Assembly: GCA_002368665.1 (NCBI GenBank)
Contig: DFEK01000001.1
Coordinates: forward strand, 355,839-419,838
DNA length: 64,000 nucleotides
Direction of reading: 5' to 3'
Origin: Lachnospiraceae bacterium UBA3804
GTDB taxonomy: Bacteria; Bacillota; Clostridia; Lachnospirales; Lachnospiraceae
Shown: one piece after another, positions 61,518-64,000 of the stretch
Layout: each line of letters begins with the position of its first letter
Position numbering within the stretch: position 1 is the stretch's first letter
Notes under the pieces: generated by a model
Database searches by the model: none
Seen by the model: the letters and a program-made list of their open reading frames with translations, nothing else
Told to the model about the DNA's origin: nothing
Position numbers and translations under genes: made by a program

Positions 61518-62935
61518 TCGTTACAATCCTGTTTATCGTTCACTAAATCAAGTAAAGAAAGGATCAAATCCTCTCCTGATGATTTTACTATATCTATGGG
61601 ACAATGTAAAGCCAATTCGACCTCTGAAACCTTGATATCATCAAGAAAAACATCACTGAAACAACGGATCATCACGTCGGGTATGATCAGTTTCTCTCCA
61701 AGGTTTCTGTCCTTTAACTGGGTCTGCAAATCCGTTCCCGTAATCAGGCCGGCAACCGTAATATTTTCACCGAAGAAATCATTGCGGATTGCAAATACTT
61801 CCAGGTCGATCTCAGGTAATGCCTTTTGCAGATTTTCTATGCATTCCGTCAAAACGGGAGCAAAAAGTTCTCCGGTTGCGTATGTAAAACGCCGTTTCTT
61901 CTGTTGACCCGTATGGTAAATTTCTTTATTTTTCGGGCTTTTCTTGTGAAATACGGAAGAAAATTCAGGTTGAAATCCAAACTCCTTTACGAAACGGTTC
62001 GAGAACTCGTTAATATAGTTTCTGACCATTCCGACGCCGTTTTCCAGCTGCAGATAACCGTCATAGCTGTCTTCTTCCGGCAGAGGGCGTCCCGCAAGGA
62101 AATACCATTCATCCGAAGCATGGACAAAATGGATTCCCTTCTCTTCAAATGACCTTCTTTGCCATTGTTCAATACAGTCAATAACCCCTTCGGCATCTTC
62201 TTTGGTAAACGGTTCCAACGGATAAAGTCCTTCTCTATACTTGGATAGGCCTACCGGTACAACGGATACGCTCTGCAGTACGGGAACGTATTCATACAGC
62301 TTGCTGAGCGAGAATTCCAGTTCTTCTCCGTCATTGACCGACTTGCATAATACTATTTGACCGTTCATCTCAATGCCGGCTTCGTAAAGAGTATCGGCCT
62401 TTTTCAATGCTTCTCCCGCAAATCGGTTATTCAGCATTTTACAACGTAGTACCGGATTCATCGTCTGGAAGGAAATATTGATCGGTTCCATTCGATATCG
62501 AATGATCTTCTCTACGTCCTTATCGCTTAAATTCGTCAAAGTTACATAGTTGCCCAAAAGAAAGGACAGTCTGGTGTCGTCATCCTTAAAATAAAGCGTT
62601 TCTCGCATTCCCGGAGGCATTTGGTCGATAAAACAGAAAATACACTTATTTGAGCATCTCCTGTAATCGTCCATGAAGGAATTTTCGAATACAAGGCCCA
62701 AATCCTCCCCGGGCTCCTTCTCGACTTCAACTTCCACCACTTCACCCTGTTTGGTCTCCACTTCAAGGACAAGTTCTTCATCCGCGATCAAAAACTGATA
62801 GTCAAACGTATCCTCAATCGGAGTATGGTTTATGGACAACAACTTATCGCCCGGCTCAAAGCCGCATTCCTCGGCAATCGACCCGGGTACCACACTTGAT
62901 ACAATATGCTTTTTTATCGCATTATCTCTTTCCAT
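61514..62935 (-). CDS. DUF512 family PDZ/radical-SAM-like protein
   Basis: A 473-aa protein with an N-terminal PDZ-like segment (VPGSIAEECGFEPGDKLLSIN), then a Cys motif C-x3-C-x2-C (CSNKCIFCF), matching the radical-SAM iron-sulfur pattern, a barrel-like middle and the C-terminal DUF512 domain (EFSSVFHKKSPKNKEI, TGELFAPVLTEC). The family is conserved beside der in Clostridia, and its enzymatic substrate is unknown. It heads the long minus-strand cluster; the gap upstream contains repeat copy B. Confidence 0.86.
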   Translation of the reverse strand: MERDNAIKKHIVSSVVPGSIAEECGFEPGDKLLSINHTPIEDTFDYQFLIADEELVLEVETKQGEVVEVEVEKEPGEDLGLVFENSFMDDYRRCSNKCIFCFIDQMPPGMRETLYFKDDDTRLSFLLGNYVTLTNLSDKDVEKIIRYRMEPINISFQTMNPVLRCKMLNNRFAGEALKKADTLYEAGIEMNGQIVLCKSVNDGEELEFSLSKLYEYVPVLQSVSVVPVGLSKYREGLYPLEPFTKEDAEGVIDCIEQWQRRSFEEKGIHFVHASDEWYFLAGRPLPEEDSYDGYLQLENGVGMVRNYINEFSNRFVKEFGFQPEFSSVFHKKSPKNKEIYHTGQQKKRRFTYATGELFAPVLTECIENLQKALPEIDLEVFAIRNDFFGENITVAGLITGTDLQTQLKDRNLGEKLIIPDVMIRCFSDVFLDDIKVSEVELALHCPIDIVKSSGEDLILSLLDLVNDKQDCNE

Positions 62936-62954
62936 ATATACCTTTATTTTAGGT

Positions 62955-63260
62955 CAATGAATACCTTTAGGGAGCCGCCTAGCTCCGCATATTTGCCCTC
63001 GGGCACGCACTCTCGGCTCGTTGGCTCGTGTAGCGGTACTAAGGCACCAAAGAACGGTGCCTAAGAACCGACACTCGTCCAAACGTCCCTTCGGCCAAAC
63101 AAGCGAATCTCTCGGCTCCTGCAAAGAGGAAGTAAAAGGTTCATCGAGCCGATGGCATGTAGACTTCGCGAAGGGCGAGTTGCCACTGCATCCGAGTCCC
63201 TGAGTGCAAAACATACGCTTCGCGTATGCCTTTAGTCGTGATGACGTCGTGCGAGCCATT
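62955..63260 (-). repeat. Dispersed GC-rich intergenic element, copy B (long form)
   Basis: This fills the space between tyrS and DUF512. Read on the minus strand from 63260, it starts TGGCTCGCACG, then ATCACG, hairpin CATACGC-gaa-GCGTATG (63212-63228), CTCAGGGA, ACTCGCCCTTCGC, CTACATG and CGGCTCGAT, in the same order as copy A. A further section of about 190 nt has two copies of GAGCCGAGAG and the hairpin AGGCACC/GGTGCCT. GC content is clearly above its surroundings. A 101-codon open frame across it has no gene character. Confidence 0.65.
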
Positions 63261-63282
63261 CATCTTGCGAGCCATAATTCGT

Positions 63283-63310
63283 AAAACGGGCAAGGATACG
63301 CCTTGCCCGT
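63283..63310 (-). terminator. Terminator of tyrS
   Basis: On the minus strand a perfect 10-bp stem ACGGGCAAGG/CCTTGCCCGT with a 5-nt loop is followed by TTTT, 14 nt below the tyrS stop. Confidence 0.78.
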
Positions 63311-63323
63311 AAAATAACATTAT

Positions 63324-64000
63324 TTATTCGATAACGATCTTCTTAAAGCTCTTTTTGCCCTTCTTGACGATCATATCGCCATTTCCGATATAGTCGATGT
63401 CATAGGAGCGATATACATCCGTAATCTTCTCATCATTTACGGAAACTCCGCCCTGCTCGATGGCACGTCTTGCATCGGAACGGGAGGTTGCCATTCCTGC
63501 TTTCACAAGAATACCCATTAAATCGATCTTATCTTCTGTAAAATCATCTTTGGAAAGTGCAAATTTCGGCATGTTTTCAAGATTTGCCCCGCCGCCGAAC
63601 AATGCTTCGGATGCTTCCTTTGCTTTGCCGGCTTCTTCTTCGCCATGGATCATCTTGGTAAGTTCGTATGCCAGAATAGCTTTGGCCTCGTTTAATTTGC
63701 TGCCTTCCCAGGAATTCATCAAATTGATCTCTTCTACCGGAAGGAATGTCAGCATGCGGATGCACTTTAATACATCTGCATCTGCCACATTTCTCCAGTA
63801 CTGATAGAATTCGTACGGAGTTGTCTTATTTGCATCAAGCCAAACGGCTCCTTTTTCGGTTTTACCCATCTTCTTTCCTTCGGAATTCAGAAGAAGGTTA
63901 ATGGTCATCGCATAAGCGTCCTTACCGAGTTTTCTGCGGATCAGTTCGGTACCTCCGAGCATATTGCTCCACTGATCGTCTCCGCCGAACTGCATATTGC
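63324..64000 (-). CDS. tyrS: Tyrosyl-tRNA synthetase (5' end outside window)
   Basis: Class I synthetase; only the C-terminal 225 codons are visible. They show QFGGDDQWSNML, the KMSKS-equivalent KKMGKTEKGAVWLD (here KMGKT) and the C-terminal S4-like RNA-binding domain (ARRAIEQGGVSVNDEKI, near the end). The N-terminal HIGH motif and the start lie beyond position 64000. It ends at a strong terminator 14 nt downstream. Confidence 0.95.
   Translation of the reverse strand, partial: NMQFGGDDQWSNMLGGTELIRRKLGKDAYAMTINLLLNSEGKKMGKTEKGAVWLDANKTTPYEFYQYWRNVADADVLKCIRMLTFLPVEEINLMNSWEGSKLNEAKAILAYELTKMIHGEEEAGKAKEASEALFGGGANLENMPKFALSKDDFTEDKIDLMGILVKAGMATSRSDARRAIEQGGVSVNDEKITDVYRSYDIDYIGNGDMIVKKGKKSFKKIVIE

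Noticed and set aside
62954..63259. A 101-codon minus-strand open frame across copy B of the repeat
   Set aside because: Its residues follow the GC-rich repeat, it has no Shine-Dalgarno, and the frame is broken in copy A.
1..64000. Prophage, integrative element, transposase, CRISPR or toxin-antitoxin module
   Set aside because: No integrase, transposase, cas gene, direct-repeat array or paired small toxin/antitoxin was seen. topB alone is not evidence of a conjugative element.

Overview
This window looks like chromosomal DNA of a spore-forming Firmicute in class Clostridia, most likely family Lachnospiraceae. The evidence is the gerW/ytfJ sporulation gene, the second ParE-type type II topoisomerase gene next to recG, the DUF512-der-plsY-gpsA order, the rpmB / asp23-fakA-recG neighbourhood, the FtsW-PBP pair, the PuuR-PotABCD polyamine locus, and consensus Gram-positive promoters. 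I see no prophage, insertion sequence, CRISPR array or rRNA operon. Most genes are on the minus strand; the plus strand carries only rpmB, the puuR-potABCD block and one small DUF1292 gene.

Layout, left to right. At 1-6.1 kb are parE (5' part only), recG, fakA and asp23, with rpmB divergent. At 6.2-9.3 kb are gerW, a DUF2953 membrane protein, an unknown ORF and an orphan cheY/CheX pair. At 9.4-15.1 kb are a PBP, an FtsW/RodA-type flippase or polymerase, a U32 peptidase-like protein and zapA. At 15.2-20.4 kb one operon reads lipoprotein-ilvB-ilvN-NusG domain II-Gx transporter-ruvA-ruvB. At 20.4-25.7 kb are asd, an unusual ATPase, topB and a hexapeptide acyltransferase. At 25.7-33.3 kb are argH, tRNA-Thr(CGT), a GlgB-like protein, a DUF1015 protein, serA and serC. 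At 33.4-37.6 kb are an L,D-transpeptidase, yajC, tgt and a lactonase-type beta-propeller. At 37.8-42.4 kb is puuR-potABCD. At 42.4-45.9 kb are trpS, a GlgX-like protein and DUF1292. At 45.9-62.9 kb there is a long minus-strand cluster with short gaps (DUF512, der, plsY, gpsA, yjjG, punA, cdd, mutS-like, rnhA, WYL regulator, dut, ABC/GldG exporter, gltX, uvrD-like). tyrS enters at the right edge.

The most striking observation is a pair of full-length, intact GH13-family proteins that have lost their catalytic triads. In the branching-enzyme homologue (27304-29628), Pro400, Ser453 and Ile521 stand where E. coli GlgB has Asp405, Glu458 and Asp526. In the isoamylase/GlgX homologue (43460-45322), Lys285, Tyr309 and Tyr373 stand at the catalytic positions. 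The scaffolds around these sites are well kept, so these look like maintained pseudoenzymes rather than decaying pseudogenes. A third protein, the ATPase beside topB, lacks the P-loop lysine.

The second theme is non-coding. A GC-rich dispersed element occurs at least twice, after puuR and after tyrS, in the same orientation relative to the next gene. There are also operator-like palindromes at the puuR and parE promoters, a hairpin superimposed on a promoter, two mutually exclusive hairpins below cheY, and several terminators ending close to the next start codon. All functional calls come from reading motifs and neighbours; no database search was run.
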